Below, one piece after another: positions 62,878-64,000 of a DNA stretch of 64,000 bases. Below the pieces are notes generated by a model. It was not told where the DNA came from, did no database searches, and saw only the letters and a list, made by a program, of their open reading frames with translations. Positions within the stretch are counted from its first letter, which is position 1; each line of letters starts with the position of its first letter. The translations under genes were made by a program, and so were the position numbers. Source of the DNA: Stutzerimonas stutzeri KOS6 (GTDB taxonomy: Bacteria > Pseudomonadota > Gammaproteobacteria > Pseudomonadales > Pseudomonadaceae); assembly GCF_000307775.2 (NCBI RefSeq), contig NZ_KK020678.1, forward strand, positions 61,898 through 125,897, written 5' to 3'.

Positions 62878-63705
62878 TTAGTCGAACTGCACGTCGGCGC
62901 GCTGGCACAGACCACTGGCGTTGTTCGCCCAGAGCTCGGCATGGCCCGGCTCGGTGTGGCGACCGCCGATCTGGAAGACATCGGGGGCGATCAGTGGGCG
63001 CACGCCACGAAAGGCGAAGCGGCGCAGGCGCGCCAGCGGGTTGGCCCGCACGAACGCAGCCAGGCTAAGGGTGGCGGTCAGCGGGCCGTGCACCACCAGG
63101 CTGGGATAGCCTTCGGTCTCGGTCACATAGGGCCAGTCGTAATGGATGCGGTGAGCATTGAAGGTGACGGCGGAATAGCGGAACAGCAGCACCGGGTCCG
63201 GGCTCACGTTCTCCTGCCAGTCCGCCTGGGCCACGGGCTCGCCGGCGCCGAGCTTGGGCGGCGTTGGCTCGCGGTAGACGATGTCCTGCTCCTCGCGGAT
63301 GCACAACACGCCGTTCTGTACGTATTCGTGCTGCAGGGTGACGAACAACAGCGAACCGGTGCGGCCGTGCTTTTCCTCGATCTGCTTGATGGTGGTCGTG
63401 CGGCAGGCTTCTCCACCCACGCGCAGCGGCTCGAAAAACTCCAGCCGCCCGCCGGCCCACATGCGGTTGCGGCCATGCGCAGGCGGCATGAACCCACCGA
63501 GGGCCGGGTGGCCATCTGCGCCAAGACCGCTGCAGTTGATGGGTTCATTGAAGAAGCACCAGTGCCACAACCACGGCAGCTCCTCTCCATGAGCCGGGGC
63601 CTGCGCGTTTAAGGTCGCGCCAATGCGCCTGACCAGATTACGGCTCAACTGATCATGCACTTCCTGAGAGCGATCAAGCCATTGTGTCGTATCGAAATCC
63701 GCCAT
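62878..63705 (-). CDS. MaoC/HTD2-like acyl-CoA hydratase (itaconyl/mesaconyl-CoA hydratase type)
   Basis: The 275-residue protein from the ATG at 63705 has the FAS1-type double hot-dog layout: LPWLWHWCFFNEPINCSGLG and MPPAHGRNRMWAGGRLEFFE, then the hydratase motif RYSAVTFNAHRIHYDWPY and VVHGPLTATL. These match the Ich/mesaconyl-C4-CoA hydratase group. It adds water to an unsaturated dicarboxyl-CoA. It is first in the unit with the dehydrogenase and the lyase, with box copy E upstream. Confidence 0.87.
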   Translation of the reverse strand: MADFDTTQWLDRSQEVHDQLSRNLVRRIGATLNAQAPAHGEELPWLWHWCFFNEPINCSGLGADGHPALGGFMPPAHGRNRMWAGGRLEFFEPLRVGGEACRTTTIKQIEEKHGRTGSLLFVTLQHEYVQNGVLCIREEQDIVYREPTPPKLGAGEPVAQADWQENVSPDPVLLFRYSAVTFNAHRIHYDWPYVTETEGYPSLVVHGPLTATLSLAAFVRANPLARLRRFAFRGVRPLIAPDVFQIGGRHTEPGHAELWANNASGLCQRADVQFD

Positions 63706-63765
63706 GCCTTGCGTCCATTCTGAACTTTTGTCTTGGCCATGATGCAAGGGGGGGGCGGCAGGGTG

Positions 63766-63806
63766 GAATTCGTTTTTGCGGAAGCCGGTTTCAAGGTGAC
63801 GCTAAT
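63766..63806 (-). promoter_or_regulatory. Shared 41-bp box, copy E (before the hydratase unit)
   Basis: Plus strand: GAATTCGTTTTT, then GCGGAAGCCGG, then TTTCAAGGTGACGCTAAT. It aligns ungapped to the others at AATT, GCGGAAGCC and the terminal CTAA. About 60 bases before the hydratase start. The remaining bases to 64000 hold nothing that I can support. Confidence 0.6.
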
Positions 63807-64000
63807 ACGTACGCAATTTGCTGACGTTCGCGCTTGATGACACGGCGTAGATCCGGCGCCATCTCGATCTCGCATGCACAGGTCGATCTCAGGCTCCTTC
63901 GGACACTGTATTGCCGGTTTGTTAGTCCAAAGCAGCCAGTGAGCACTCGCGAACTCAGGGCGATGAATTGGCTTATAAGTACCTAATAGGCCTAAAAAAA

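Noticed and set aside
1..64000. CRISPR arrays, insertion sequences, plasmid origins
   Set aside because: No regular spaced repeats, transposase genes with terminal repeats, or iteron-like arrays were found on reading the window.

Overview
The window looks like chromosomal DNA of a gamma-proteobacterium of the genus Pseudomonas in the broad sense, most likely the stutzeri group (Stutzerimonas). Base composition is GC-rich throughout. Recognisable markers are mutS next to fdxA, an AmiE almost identical to the Pseudomonas aeruginosa aliphatic amidase as I remember it, and intergenic GTAGGGTGGGCT-type palindromes that I associate with stutzeri-group genomes. There is no prophage, insertion sequence or CRISPR array. 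The only mobile-element trace is a frameshifted integrase remnant just upstream of mutS.

Region 1 (1-12237) is mostly housekeeping: the C-terminal part of an Lhr helicase, envelope lipoproteins, a solute-binding protein, a pseudouridine synthase, a small SutA-like protein, two PQQ-type sugar dehydrogenases (one soluble, one membrane-bound Gcd), a CvfB-like RNA-binding protein, and a DUF488 gene broken by one amber codon. Region 2 (12238-19790) holds a secreted GH5 glycoside hydrolase with three tandem N-terminal repeats, a three-gene stress/membrane operon (YqjD/YqjE/DUF3618 type), tRNA-Thr(CGT), and an OmpR/EnvZ-type two-component pair.

Region 3 (19981-24755) is a compact operon of MBOAT acyltransferase, FkbH-like HAD-IIIC protein, acyl carrier protein and membrane-anchored SGNH protein. 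It probably makes an ACP-bound (glyceryl-type) acyl group and transfers it to an envelope polymer or lipid.

Region 4 (25323-39079) is a short-chain amide/urea module. A hybrid histidine kinase whose sensor is a complete NCS1-type permease, plus a LuxR-type response regulator, sits divergent from a five-gene Urt/Fmd-type ABC transporter, formamidase fmdA, fmdB, aliphatic amidase amiE and the ClpB-like amiB. The usual AmiC/AmiR/AmiS are absent. A shared motif, TACGTCATCC-N2-CGTAT, lies upstream of both the transporter and fmdA. Palindromic repeats fill several gaps.

Region 5 (39151-46418) has a YihY-family membrane protein, a glycosyltransferase / DUF2334 deacetylase / flippase-like trio, CsbD, fdxA and mutS.

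Region 6 (47301-63806) is a catabolic cluster. It contains an aromatic-acid-type MFS carrier, an OprD porin, muconolactone isomerase, an enol-lactonase-like hydrolase, 3-oxoadipate-type CoA-transferase, thiolase, then acyl-CoA dehydrogenase, MaoC hydratase and CitE-type lyase. I infer a beta-ketoadipate-like route for a methyl-branched lactone that ends in methylsuccinyl-CoA and is completed by the three last enzymes. Each of the six minus-strand units is preceded by a copy of an ungapped 41-bp motif, which marks the cluster as one regulon.
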